This document shows, in pieces, positions 25,189-34,256 of a stretch of 64,000 nt of DNA; position 1 is the stretch's first letter, and every line of letters starts with the position of its first letter. A program made the position numbers and the translations under genes. This DNA comes from Oceanispirochaeta sp963676905. GTDB lineage: Bacteria > Spirochaetota > Spirochaetia > DSM-2461. The notes under the pieces were generated by a model. The model saw nothing but the letters and a program-made list of their open reading frames with translations, searched no databases and was not told where the DNA came from. The stretch is from the NCBI GenBank assembly GCA_963676905.2, contig CAXXVE010000001.1, forward strand, positions 2,914,001 to 2,978,000, written 5' to 3'.

Positions 25189-25812
25189 TCAGTAGGTGTT
25201 TTCATCCATGGCTTCAAAGTCTTCTCGGACCTTCTGAAGCCGTTCCAGCTCCCGCTGGATTGTCCGTGAGTAGTTGAGGTCTCCCGTCTGGATGCGGTAG
25301 GACTCGTCCTCCCAGTACTGGATATCTTCAATGAACATCCAGGCAAATTTCGGGTCTGCCGCCTTGGCGGACCACTCCTTCGCATCCTCCCAGAAGTTCA
25401 GGGCGTAGCGGTAACACTCCTCAGCGGTCTCCAGGCTGTCCAGATTGGAGAACTTCCAGGGGTAGTTGTAGAAGTAGGCATTCCGCTTGTCGTACTTCAG
25501 ACCCAGCTGCAGGTAGGAGTCCACCAGTCGCAGATTCACATGCATGTAGAAGAGGTAGCGGTACTTCTCCCACTCCTTCTCATTGGTAATGGTGGCCAGA
25601 GCGTTCAGAGGATTGGCGAAGTCTGAGCGAAGGGCCATTCCAAGGTAGTGGATGTTCTCCATTGTATCTTCAGGATACTGGTAGAGGTGCTGATGGTAGA
25701 GCCTGTAGAACTGCTCAGCGTAGAGAATCTTGTAGGCATGAAGTTCTACAGGCCGGGCTGCGGAGAGGCAGATAAAAATGATAAAAAATTTAAGAGAACC
25801 TTTCACAATCAC
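25189..25812 (-). CDS. Conserved hypothetical exported protein next to tmk
   Basis: A 207-residue protein, GTG start at 25812, no obvious Shine-Dalgarno. The first ~26 residues look like a signal peptide (FFIIFICLSAARPVELHA). The mature part is unusually rich in Tyr, Trp and Phe (QFYRLYHQHLYQYP, YFYNYPWKFSNL) and appears helical, with SLETAEECYRYALNFWEDA recalling a TPR-like helix pair. I do not recognise a named family, though a protein of this kind beside tmk is something I associate with spirochaetes. It is convergent with queA (one base apart) and follows tmk by 68 bases on the same strand. Confidence 0.75.
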   Translation of the reverse strand: MIVKGSLKFFIIFICLSAARPVELHAYKILYAEQFYRLYHQHLYQYPEDTMENIHYLGMALRSDFANPLNALATITNEKEWEKYRYLFYMHVNLRLVDSYLQLGLKYDKRNAYFYNYPWKFSNLDSLETAEECYRYALNFWEDAKEWSAKAADPKFAWMFIEDIQYWEDESYRIQTGDLNYSRTIQRELERLQKVREDFEAMDENTY

Positions 25813-25880
25813 AGTATCGGCGAATACGGCAGGGTATCTTGAATGATTCTGCCGCCGGTTTTACAGCCTGATCCGGAAGA

Positions 25881-26483
25881 TCAGAGCCCCAGAGTTGCGA
25901 TTATCTGTTCAAAAACCTGATCAGGTGCAGCCTCGCCGTTGATACGGTAAAGTCCCTTTTTTTCTTCAGGGTAAAAGAGCTCAAAGGCGTGTTCATAGAA
26001 GCCGCTGACCTTTCTCTGCAGTGCCTCTTTTTCGTAGAGGTCTTCACTGCTGCCGCGTCCGTTGCGCCGTGCCGCGGAGGTCTCCACGGAACACTCCACA
26101 TAAAGACAGTATCCAGGGGCGGGAAAGTCCCTGTTCAGTTCGTAGACATCATCGAAATCCATGCCCAGGGACTGATAGGCGAGGGAACTGAAGAGGTAGC
26201 GGTCACAGAAGACCCACTCACCGGCTTCCAGCCTCTCTTTGATGATCTTAAGGTGTTCCCGGCGGTCAGCCGCAAAGAGCTGCGCAAGACTCAGGGTGTC
26301 GGCTTTCTCTCTTTTTTCAAGGACAGCCCGGCAGGCCAGGCCGATAAAGCCGTCTGAAGGTTCAAAGGTCTTGTAACAGGGAATCTTTTTCTCCCGGCAG
26401 TACTCTTCAAGCCTGTTCAGCTGTGTTGTTGTTCCAGAGCCGTCCAGGCCTTCCAGTACAACAAATCTATCCCACAATCCCAT
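25881..26483 (-). CDS. tmk: Thymidylate kinase with atypical P-loop
   Basis: A 200-residue enzyme phosphorylating dTMP to dTDP. The fold markers are FVVLEGLDGSGTTTQLNRL at the N-terminus, the DR motif in FCDRYLFSSLAYQ, and a lid region with RRNGRGSSEDLYE. The P-loop reads GLDGSGTTTQ: the usual Lys of GKT is Thr (codon ACA, read directly from the minus strand). The lid carries Arg residues that might compensate. Similar GTTTQ loops may exist in other spirochaetes, but I cannot confirm that here. AAGGA precedes the ATG. Confidence 0.93.
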   Translation of the reverse strand: MGLWDRFVVLEGLDGSGTTTQLNRLEEYCREKKIPCYKTFEPSDGFIGLACRAVLEKREKADTLSLAQLFAADRREHLKIIKERLEAGEWVFCDRYLFSSLAYQSLGMDFDDVYELNRDFPAPGYCLYVECSVETSAARRNGRGSSEDLYEKEALQRKVSGFYEHAFELFYPEEKKGLYRINGEAAPDQVFEQIIATLGL

Positions 26484-26647
26484 TTTATATCCTTAGAACC
26501 AGGGCCTATTGAGTGCCCCGTCTTATTGATTAAATATTGATAAATCTAATGTTTCTGATTCGAATACACTCTATCAGAAAATACAGTCTCAGGCAAAGGC
26601 TTGGAGGCTGATTGTAAATCGGAGTAAATAAAAATAAAAAATCTATC

Positions 26648-26953
26648 TTGATTCTGATGGTATTTATGGCAGCTCTTTTTGTGACATCCTGTGAGGTCGA
26701 AGAGGAAGACTGTTTTGGTGAAATAAAGATCATCAACTGGAGTGGTGAACAGTTGCTTGTTTCATTGGCATCTGACGAAACGACCAGGTTTGAAAGTGAA
26801 GATAACGGTTGGTATGCTGAAATAAATAATGATGCAAACAGGTATGTAACCTTTGCATGGCCCAGTGGAGCATCAACAAATGTCACTGCTACTTGGCATT
26901 TCAGCAATGGTGATCCCTATTTATTATATCTAATCATCATTGCCACTGAATAA
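26648..26953 (+). CDS. Small putative lipoprotein, uncertain start
   Basis: About 101 residues from TTG 26648. A hydrophobic stretch ends in the lipobox VTSC, followed by an acidic start EVEEED and a short beta-rich domain containing Trp and Tyr. The frame is open further upstream (from 26618) and reads VNKNKKSILILM before the TTG, which would supply the basic N-region a signal peptide needs, but no ATG, GTG or TTG is found there. So the true start codon may have been lost or mutated. AT-rich and unlike its neighbours. Could be a decaying gene. Confidence 0.45.
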   Translation: MILMVFMAALFVTSCEVEEEDCFGEIKIINWSGEQLLVSLASDETTRFESEDNGWYAEINNDANRYVTFAWPSGASTNVTATWHFSNGDPYLLYLIIIATE

Positions 26954-27343
26954 AGATTTATTCAGGCAGCTTGGTATCTCTGATAAACCCGGCATACTTC
27001 CGGTATTCAGCGGGAGTGTGCTTTATCAGGGTTGCCAGGATGTAAACTGTTTTGTCTTCGGTTTGGTAAATCCTCGGCGCACAAAAAGGGATTGGAAGGA
27101 TGCCGCAGGCAGCCTCTGCAGCGCAGAGGCCTGGTCCTGCAAAGCCCGGCCCCGTGGAACTTCCTGCCCCTCTTTCCGGCAGCGGGGATTTTGCCGAAAA
27201 ACAGGCATAAAAAAGTCCTTGCAGGGACATAAAAATAGCATAGAAGCTCTGAAATTAAGTTCAAATCATTTAATTCCTTTTAATGTAAGAAATAATAATA
27301 GCCATTGCTTTTGTCATTTATCCGCTATATTTTATAATACACA
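26954..27343. other. Gene-free stretch of mixed composition with a strong hairpin
   Basis: About 390 bases. The middle (about 27030-27230) is GC-rich between AT-rich flanks. It contains an 8-bp perfect stem with a 3-base loop (27112-27119 with 27123-27130). Overlapping ORFs on both strands here have Cys/Pro/Arg-rich, non-protein-like translations. I see no tRNA or transposase. It may be an old insertion or a structured RNA. The promoter of the next gene is at its right end. Confidence 0.4.
27311..27338 (+). promoter_or_regulatory. Promoter of the beta-barrel gene at 27344, predicted leaderless
   Basis: TTGTCA (27311-27316) and TATAAT (27333-27338) with a 16-base spacer. Only five bases lie between the -10 box and the ATG, and no Shine-Dalgarno is present, so transcription should start at or next to the start codon. 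Confidence 0.7.
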
Positions 27344-28822
27344 ATGCGGAAGCTGACCCTGTTAACACTACTGACTCTTGCATCGTTTCTGTATGCCGAA
27401 GATGAGCCGATTGTACTGGATAAGGATATTCTCTACTGGAGGCCTGCAGGTGAGGATGTTCAGATTCCGGACTTCTACCTTCTGTCTCCGGTTATAAAAT
27501 ACGGTCCTGATGATTATATAAGTCCTCTGTTTTTTCCCCTTGAGCGGAAGGAAAGGCCTCTGGCCGAAGAGGCTCCCGAAGAGGAGTTGACCCGGGATGA
27601 AATCATGTTCTACTGGACACCTCCCTCTCTTTTTATGCCCCGGACAGCCCGGGAGCATCATAATACTCTGACCCTGTTTGCTTCACACCCCTACGGGAGC
27701 GGTCTGCTCTACGAGGGAAGTTTCGACTCTTTTTCCATGGCCGCAGAGGCTAACTACTCACACAAGACAGGTTATCCCCAATGGATTAAGGCAGGTGGTG
27801 CCTATTCGGGCAATTTCAATACCGTTACAGCAGATTTCGGGTACAGGCTGGATGAGGGGGATCGGATTCTTCCCCTTGCAGGCTGGCACTTTTCTACCGA
27901 TGCAGGCCGTTCCGGCTTTTTGGGCTTTAAGGCGGAGGGGCAGGGCTCCTTTGCTTCGGGTGCGGACGCAGAATACCTCGTGTCTTCGGCTCTGGGCGGG
28001 GGGTACTGGTTTTCAGGCTTCACCCTGGAAGGCCGGTTTGGAGCTGTCAGGCAGTCATATGAGGAGCTCTGGTTCCTTCTGCCTGAACTGTCTCTCTCTT
28101 ATGCACGGCCGGTCACAGGCGGAGACTGGAGTCTGAAAGCAGGAGCTCAGGCTGAAATGGCCGTTTCTGATGACACAGCTGCGGGGACTCCCGGTTTCTA
28201 TCCGCTTGTGGAGATCTCCTATATGGATTACGGCTCATGGAGCCTGACATTAAAGGGGAGCCGGAGGGAAGTCAGCCGGAGCCAGGTGAATGACTTTCTT
28301 GTCAGGGAGGTGTATGAGCCCTCTGGACCTTCGGGGATGGAGCGTTTTGCCTTCTATGATGCATCGGCAGAGCTCTCAGTTACATCTACCCGTCTTCAGT
28401 CTCAATTTGAAGCCGGATGGTCCCGGGGGGACTTTCCGTTTATCGCCTCCCGGGTGATTGAAAAAAACAAAATGACAAATATTTACGGCAGCGCCTCATT
28501 TTCATGGGCTTACAGGGCCCGGAGGGTAACGGAATTAAGCTGTTATGCCGATTATCAGGATAAGGGAAGTTTTCGCTTTTTTGCCGAGGGCCGATGGCTC
28601 CGCAAAGGGGAGAACGGGACTGACCTGACCCTCCTTGTACGGGGAGGAAACAGGGAAATTCTGAGAGGTTATACAGGCTTTTTTGATGAAGATTCCGGGT
28701 TGTCTGCCGGCACCGGGGTAGAGGTGGATTTCTCTGTCCCCTTGAGGTCGGCCCTCTATTTGGATTATCTTCCTCGGAGCGGTTCTTTTGAGGGCCGGGC
28801 GGAGCTGAGTTTTCTCTTCTAG
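27344..28822 (+). CDS. Outer-membrane beta-barrel protein, unknown function
   Basis: A 492-residue exported protein. Signal peptide 1-18 (LTLLTLASFLYAED). Residues about 19-105 are an acidic, Pro-rich periplasmic segment with two similar motifs, DKDILYWRPAG and DEIMFYWTPPS. From about 110 to the end are alternating strands with many Gly, Tyr, Trp and Phe, ending RAELSFLF, as expected for a large outer-membrane barrel. No plug domain or TonB box was identified. It precedes a TonB-like gene and tamB-bamA, so it may be a dedicated client or partner. The ATG lacks a Shine-Dalgarno and lies directly downstream of a promoter. Confidence 0.75.
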   Translation: MRKLTLLTLLTLASFLYAEDEPIVLDKDILYWRPAGEDVQIPDFYLLSPVIKYGPDDYISPLFFPLERKERPLAEEAPEEELTRDEIMFYWTPPSLFMPRTAREHHNTLTLFASHPYGSGLLYEGSFDSFSMAAEANYSHKTGYPQWIKAGGAYSGNFNTVTADFGYRLDEGDRILPLAGWHFSTDAGRSGFLGFKAEGQGSFASGADAEYLVSSALGGGYWFSGFTLEGRFGAVRQSYEELWFLLPELSLSYARPVTGGDWSLKAGAQAEMAVSDDTAAGTPGFYPLVEISYMDYGSWSLTLKGSRREVSRSQVNDFLVREVYEPSGPSGMERFAFYDASAELSVTSTRLQSQFEAGWSRGDFPFIASRVIEKNKMTNIYGSASFSWAYRARRVTELSCYADYQDKGSFRFFAEGRWLRKGENGTDLTLLVRGGNREILRGYTGFFDEDSGLSAGTGVEVDFSVPLRSALYLDYLPRSGSFEGRAELSFLF

Positions 28823-28908
28823 CTGAAGACTCCTGGATAGGGGCAGTAGAAGAGGGTAGTTGTAACTATCAGAAGTTCCCGGTGTATTTAAGTGAGGAAA
28901 AGGTTTTA

Positions 28909-29808
28909 ATGGTTTCAAATTCATCAATATATATGACAAAGGCGGTGGCCCTCTCTTCGCTGCTGCATCTCTTTGTTCTGCTGCTGATGAATTTCTTCCT
29001 TTATGAACTGCCTGTAGCAGAGGTCTTTCCTGTCATTCGAGTGCAGCTTGCCCCTCTGATTCCTGCCGGCGGCGGGAGTGACGCTGCTGTCGTTTCAAAG
29101 TCCGACGCCCTTGTGGATGAACAGCCTTCTCCTGTGGTGCCGCCCCGGGAGACTGCCTCTCCGGAGCCGAGCAGACAGCCTGAAAGACCTGTTCCTGCAG
29201 CAGAGCTCGAAACTCCTGATAAACCTGTTTATATATCTGCAGGAAATCCTGTACAGACACCCGCTGCAGTTCTAGAGAACATGCCTGTGGAAGAGGATGT
29301 ACCTGTTGAAGAGGGCATGCCTGTGGAAGCACCTGCAGAAACGCCTGATATATCTACTCCGGATGTAATTGCAGAAGAGGATTCTGTTCAGCCCTATACT
29401 CCGTCGGGGGCTGCCGCTGTGGCGGAGCAATACTCTGAAAGCACTGTTCAGGCTGCCCGGGAAGAGTCGTCCGGGAGTGATCAAGCTTTCATCGCATCAG
29501 ACGGCGGGATTCTGCCTGATGTCAGCTGGGAAGGAGGAGCCGCCTTCGCCCGTTATGTTCCCGAGCCTGATTTCAATATCCCCATCGGGTCCAATCCTCC
29601 TGATGTAATTTCCGTATCCTTCAGGGTGGCATCCGATGGTACGGTTGTATCGGCCAATGTTCTTACATATACAGGTTCTCTTGCTCTGGACAGTGAAATA
29701 AGACGCTATGTTACATCCTTTCTCTTTGAATCCTTTGATTCGGGGGAAGATGTGAAAAACGGAGTTCTGACGCTGACTCTGAAGGCCGGGGGAGGGACCG
29801 GCTGGTGA
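28909..29808 (+). CDS. TonB-like energy transducer protein
   Basis: A 299-residue protein from ATG 28909 (AGGAAAAGG upstream). The N-terminal TM segment (about 12-32) contains Ser16 and His20 in the SxxxH spacing found in TonB, where it contacts ExbB/ExbD. A long Pro/Glu/Val-rich periplasmic stretch (about 55-185) follows, with imperfect repeats such as MPVEEDVPVEEGMPVE. The C-terminal ~80 residues match the TonB/TolA C-terminal fold: ISVSFRVASDGTVVSANV and ALDSEIRRYV. No exbB or exbD is in the window. Its TGA overlaps the GTG start of tamB, implying coupled synthesis, which is an uncommon pairing. Confidence 0.85.
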   Translation: MVSNSSIYMTKAVALSSLLHLFVLLLMNFFLYELPVAEVFPVIRVQLAPLIPAGGGSDAAVVSKSDALVDEQPSPVVPPRETASPEPSRQPERPVPAAELETPDKPVYISAGNPVQTPAAVLENMPVEEDVPVEEGMPVEAPAETPDISTPDVIAEEDSVQPYTPSGAAAVAEQYSESTVQAAREESSGSDQAFIASDGGILPDVSWEGGAAFARYVPEPDFNIPIGSNPPDVISVSFRVASDGTVVSANVLTYTGSLALDSEIRRYVTSFLFESFDSGEDVKNGVLTLTLKAGGGTGW

Positions 29809-32800
29809 AAAAAAGTCACAGGGTTCTGTTTCATGCCCTCCAGGGTTTTATACTCTTTCTTTTTCTCTTTGCCGCTTGGTCGGGGTATCGTGGTCTCTCT
29901 GAAAGGATGGATCAGGCTGCAGAGTCCATCAAAACCTCTGTCGTCAACTCTGTGGAAGAGGGGCTGGCAGTAAGGATCGAGTACGGCAGGATCGCCCCTT
30001 CATTCTTAAGTACAGTAACAATTGAAAATCTGAGGGTTTATGCAGAAGGCAGTGATGAACCCTTTCTGGCAGTGCGCAAGCTCAAAGCCCATCATAATCT
30101 TCTCGGTTTGATTTTCAGGGGAGATACGGCTGTCCGGTCCTTTACAGCTACCGGTGTCGCTGTCGATGTGGATACATCAAGGGACAAACTGTTTCTTGAT
30201 AAGGCCATGTCTTTATCCGGCAGCGGTTCCTCTTCAAATCAGAGTGAGTTCGGGAGTCTGGGCAACTTTTTTACTCAGCTTATAAGGATAAGAAACTGGC
30301 AGATTTCCTTTCGTCATGAACAGATAAGCGCCGAGGGGCAGGGGAATACAATTACAATCAGGCAGCTGGGCGATTATATAAGGCTCAGTCTCAAGGGAGA
30401 ACTGGCTTACAGGGATGATGCGGAGGGTTCTCTGATTACATCGGCAGCCATGGAGACAAGTCTCCGGGGGACTGTACAGAACGACCTGAAGGCTTTCTCT
30501 CTGAATACCGATTTTCAGAAAATTGATTCCAATCTTGCTGTTCTTGAGAATCAGCGGCTGAATATCAACTACAGGGATGATCAGTTCCGTATTACAAAGA
30601 TAAAAGACAATAAACCCTATGATTTTAATCTGATTATAGATGAAAAAGAGATCCGTCTTGCATTGCTGGCTGAAGATTTTTCTCCTTCCAATCTGGTGTA
30701 TCTCCGGTCCGAGCTGGAACCCTTGAATCCCTGGCTTGATACTGTTATCAGCGGGGAAGGGGATTTCAGCATTCAGAGGGAGACGGGCTTTCTCAAATAC
30801 TCCTACAAGGGAAGTCTGGGGCTGAACAATCCCGAAGTTCTTCCTGTTCCGGTGGACCTGACTCTTGATGTGGCCGGGGATGACCTTCACATTATGGCTG
30901 AGGAGCTGCGTGTTGACTCTGAATACGGCAGTCTGAACTGGCAGGGGCAGTGGGTGTATCAGAATGCCTTTCCCGAGGGGTATGTCTACCTTTCGGGGCT
31001 TCCCGTCGGACCCGAACAGACTTTGAGCGGTAGGCTGAGCTTTAAAAATATTGATGAATATCTCTCTGTTGCCTCCGATTACCTGCGGCTCAGCGACGGA
31101 AGCAGTCCCGGAGAGATCAAACTCCTTCTCTATCAGAATGAGCAGAACTATGTTTTTTCGGTTCAGAGCAGTCTTCATACTGAGAGTGAGCACAGAAACA
31201 GGGTTGTGCTGGACGGAAGTTTTTCAATGTCCGAGGGCTTTTCGATTAAAACATCTTTCCGGGTGGCGGATATGGCTATCGCTTCGGTCTATCCCTTCTT
31301 TCCGGAAGGAACGGATGAATCGGTTGATTCCATTCTTCCGGGGCTCCTGCTTCAGTCCGAAGGAAGTTTCAGCTACTCTCAAGAGGGGCTGGTGGTTCAG
31401 CTGAGCAGGTTTCAGGCATTTCTTCCAGACGGCTCAAGGCAGCTTAGTCTTACAGGTTTCTATGGCTCCGGGATCCTGGATCTCTACAATTCGGAACTTG
31501 TCTGGGATGATAACTATCTTATAGGTTCTGGTGAGGCAGACCTCCGTTCAGAGCAGGTTTCTGTAAACAGCCAATGGGATCTGAACAACAATAAATTCGA
31601 CCTGAATGCTGTATACCTGAACGGTCAGCTCTCCATGCTCGGCAGCCATGACCTGAGGCTTCAGATGGCTCGTCAGGGAAGCGATTCACTTCTTGCTTCC
31701 CTCGACTTCAATGATTTTCCTGTTACCTGGGACGGTCAGGACTACCGCGGCAGTGTCAGTCTCAGGGGGCTTTATGAAAAGGACAACTGGGAGGTCTTTC
31801 TCAGGGATTCCTCTTTCCGCTGGACCAATTCTTCCCTGCTGATGGAGCCGGAGCTGAAGATGACAGCCTTTATTGCACCGGGAACTGTGAATCTCTTCTC
31901 TGTAAATTACAGTGACTTCTATTCGAGCCTTACAGGTGAGGGCGGTTTCTTCTATGATACGGCAAATAATATCTATAACGGTTCACTGACGTTGAAGGAA
32001 GACGGTGTAGGGAATGACCTCGAGGAGTATGATCTTTTCGGTGCCTTTAATGATGGCAGTCTCTCTCTCACGCTTCAGCTGCTTCAGGCAAGGACAGCGC
32101 GTTTTCAAGGACTTGGCATGGAAGGGCGCGTGGATTCCTCTTTCACTCTGCAGGGCTCTCTTGATTCACCTCTGGTTGAAGGGACTGTTGATGCACCGGA
32201 TCTACTGCTCAATAATACTCCCTTTGCTTTGAAGGGGGATCTCAGAATGAGCCCCGAAAAGCTTGAAATCTCCGGATTGAATATTCGAAACAATAATTTG
32301 TATCTAAACCGGGGGCTGGGGGTTTTTGATTTTAAAGACGGAACAGTTATTTTTACTGCGGGACTGAACAATGGTGTTCAAAGAGTGGACAGTGAAGATC
32401 CCAGGATGAGGCTGGAAAGTGGAATATCCTTAAGGGCGGATACGGGATTGGTGATCGATTTCAGTAACTTCAAGATCCCTGCTCTTGAAGATTTTGACGG
32501 CCGCTTCAGGCTTCATCCTGTCAAATGGAATGACATTACCACCTTTGCATCCAAGACTATTGATTTTTCAAGAACCGGTCCTGTTTTTGAGAGTGTGCTG
32601 CTTGAAGATCCAGAGCAGTTTCTCAGATATAACAGTGACTCAGGCAGGATCACTGCCAGGTTGAAAGAGGATTTTCCCATTGCCATGAATATGGAGGGGA
32701 CAATCGGAAGTGACGGACTGGACCTCAGTTTGAATGATATGATTGTTGATCTTCATATGATCAACTATGTCATGCCCAAGGATATGGCTCTGGGGAACCG

Positions 32801-34199
32801 TTTTGTGGTTTTTAAGAAGGGAAGCCGCATGGAAGGTTCTGCCCATATCGGCGGGACCGCCGAAGATCCGGTATTTAATGGAAAGCTGGCGTCCCGGGAT
32901 CTGATGGTTCTGACTCCCTATACGGAGTCGGAGATTAAGGAGACCTATATAGAAGCTACTGTCGTGGATGACCTTGTTCAGACAAATGAGTTCTTTATTC
33001 CCATCGGCCGCGGTGGAATCCGTGCTCAAGGGTATATGAACATGCAGGGCTGGGGAATCAAGGACTTCAACCTGGATATTGCAATGGAGGGAAATCCGGG
33101 TACACCTGTTATTTACAATGCCTATAATATTCAGGGAACCGGTGCCCTTACGGGGAACTTCAGGTTTTACGGGGATACTAAGCAGGGCGGTTTTGAAGGA
33201 CGGGTTGTTGTTGAAGAGCTTGTAGGGTCTATAGGGGAGAAGACCGTTCTGAAAAGGTATACAGAACCCTCTCCGCTGGGCTGGGGGTTCAAGCTGGATC
33301 TTGATATCGTAACCGGCAAGAATGTACTTTTTGTTCTGCCCAATCCGCAGGTTGAGCTTGTAAGGGCCATGGCCGAACCAGGGGAGAGGTTGAATATTTC
33401 GGTAGACACCCTGAACAAGACTTTCTCCATGACCGGAGGAATCTCTATCAGAGACGGCCAGATTTACTACTTTGACCAGACCTTTGAGGTGACCGAAGGG
33501 TCCCTGACATTCAATGAGGATCAGGATATGTTTAATCCTTTTATGAATGTAGAAGCTGAAATCGAAACCACCGATGCCAACGGCAATGATGTATTGATTA
33601 CTCTTCAGTACAGAAACCCGGTGGGGGATGAGTTTAAGCCTGTCCTCAGGTCAAACCCGAATATGCCTGAGGATGAGATTACAGCCCTCTTCGGTCAGAG
33701 TCTCGTGCCTGTGGACAGCACGGGGCAGGTGGATGTGTCCAACCTCATTGTGGCAACGGGGGGGATGGTCAGTCAGTACGGATTTGTCCGTCCTCTGGAA
33801 CAGTCAATCAAGGAGACTTTGAATCTTGACAATGTGACAATTAGAACGGAAATACTTGAGAATACCCTGCTTGATCAGCTGAACCGGGATACAACGGCAG
33901 CAGAATCAGGAACGGGGTTCAGTATGGCCAAGTATCTGGATAACACCAGTTTGTACCTTGGAAAATATGCCGGTGAATCTCTCTATCTTTCATTGGGCTG
34001 GGTTGTTGATTATGATCCGCTGTATGGTATAGGATCGTACCTGAACGGAATCAAGATCGTTCCTGACCTGACGGTTGAGATGAGAACTCCCTTTTTTCTG
34101 GTCTACTGGAATTATAATAAAAGGAATGCCTTCGATTTTCACAATACCGATATGATGAAAAATAATGCTATCGGGTTGGAGTGGCGCTATTCCTACTAA
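29805..34199 (+). CDS. tamB: Translocation and assembly module protein TamB
   Basis: A 1464-residue inner-membrane-anchored AsmA/TamB-type protein bridging the periplasm. TM anchor at about 12-30 (LQGFILFLFLFAAWSGY). The very long middle is made of repeating beta strands (LNINYRDDQFRITKI, FSIKTSFRVADMAI type), consistent with the hydrophobic groove that carries phospholipid or assists barrel assembly. The C-terminal DUF490 region is clear: DGQIYYFDQTFEVTEGSLTF, DANGNDVLITLQYRNPVG and MPEDEITALFGQSL. GTG start overlapping the TonB-like stop. bamA follows 57 bases downstream from its Shine-Dalgarno. The order tamB-bamA is typical of spirochaetes, which lack TamA. Confidence 0.95.
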   Translation: MKKSHRVLFHALQGFILFLFLFAAWSGYRGLSERMDQAAESIKTSVVNSVEEGLAVRIEYGRIAPSFLSTVTIENLRVYAEGSDEPFLAVRKLKAHHNLLGLIFRGDTAVRSFTATGVAVDVDTSRDKLFLDKAMSLSGSGSSSNQSEFGSLGNFFTQLIRIRNWQISFRHEQISAEGQGNTITIRQLGDYIRLSLKGELAYRDDAEGSLITSAAMETSLRGTVQNDLKAFSLNTDFQKIDSNLAVLENQRLNINYRDDQFRITKIKDNKPYDFNLIIDEKEIRLALLAEDFSPSNLVYLRSELEPLNPWLDTVISGEGDFSIQRETGFLKYSYKGSLGLNNPEVLPVPVDLTLDVAGDDLHIMAEELRVDSEYGSLNWQGQWVYQNAFPEGYVYLSGLPVGPEQTLSGRLSFKNIDEYLSVASDYLRLSDGSSPGEIKLLLYQNEQNYVFSVQSSLHTESEHRNRVVLDGSFSMSEGFSIKTSFRVADMAIASVYPFFPEGTDESVDSILPGLLLQSEGSFSYSQEGLVVQLSRFQAFLPDGSRQLSLTGFYGSGILDLYNSELVWDDNYLIGSGEADLRSEQVSVNSQWDLNNNKFDLNAVYLNGQLSMLGSHDLRLQMARQGSDSLLASLDFNDFPVTWDGQDYRGSVSLRGLYEKDNWEVFLRDSSFRWTNSSLLMEPELKMTAFIAPGTVNLFSVNYSDFYSSLTGEGGFFYDTANNIYNGSLTLKEDGVGNDLEEYDLFGAFNDGSLSLTLQLLQARTARFQGLGMEGRVDSSFTLQGSLDSPLVEGTVDAPDLLLNNTPFALKGDLRMSPEKLEISGLNIRNNNLYLNRGLGVFDFKDGTVIFTAGLNNGVQRVDSEDPRMRLESGISLRADTGLVIDFSNFKIPALEDFDGRFRLHPVKWNDITTFASKTIDFSRTGPVFESVLLEDPEQFLRYNSDSGRITARLKEDFPIAMNMEGTIGSDGLDLSLNDMIVDLHMINYVMPKDMALGNRFVVFKKGSRMEGSAHIGGTAEDPVFNGKLASRDLMVLTPYTESEIKETYIEATVVDDLVQTNEFFIPIGRGGIRAQGYMNMQGWGIKDFNLDIAMEGNPGTPVIYNAYNIQGTGALTGNFRFYGDTKQGGFEGRVVVEELVGSIGEKTVLKRYTEPSPLGWGFKLDLDIVTGKNVLFVLPNPQVELVRAMAEPGERLNISVDTLNKTFSMTGGISIRDGQIYYFDQTFEVTEGSLTFNEDQDMFNPFMNVEAEIETTDANGNDVLITLQYRNPVGDEFKPVLRSNPNMPEDEITALFGQSLVPVDSTGQVDVSNLIVATGGMVSQYGFVRPLEQSIKETLNLDNVTIRTEILENTLLDQLNRDTTAAESGTGFSMAKYLDNTSLYLGKYAGESLYLSLGWVVDYDPLYGIGSYLNGIKIVPDLTVEMRTPFFLVYWNYNKRNAFDFHNTDMMKNNAIGLEWRYSY

Positions 34200-34256
34200 A
34201 AAAATCGATTCCTCTTTCATTTATGGCAACAGGGGATTTTGCTTAAAGGAGATTTG

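Noticed and set aside
26958..27264. Minus-strand frames ending in a TPAEYRKYAG-like stretch, considered as an AraC C-terminal remnant
   Set aside because: Only a handful of residues fit; the rest is Cys/Pro/Arg-rich noise and no helix-turn-helix is visible.
26940..27356. A 138-codon plus-strand frame after the small lipoprotein
   Set aside because: Composition is unlike a protein, no Shine-Dalgarno, and it overlaps the promoter and start of the barrel gene.
30234..31193. Long antisense frame in tamB (319 codons)
   Set aside because: No family features or Shine-Dalgarno, and the sense frame is clearly TamB.
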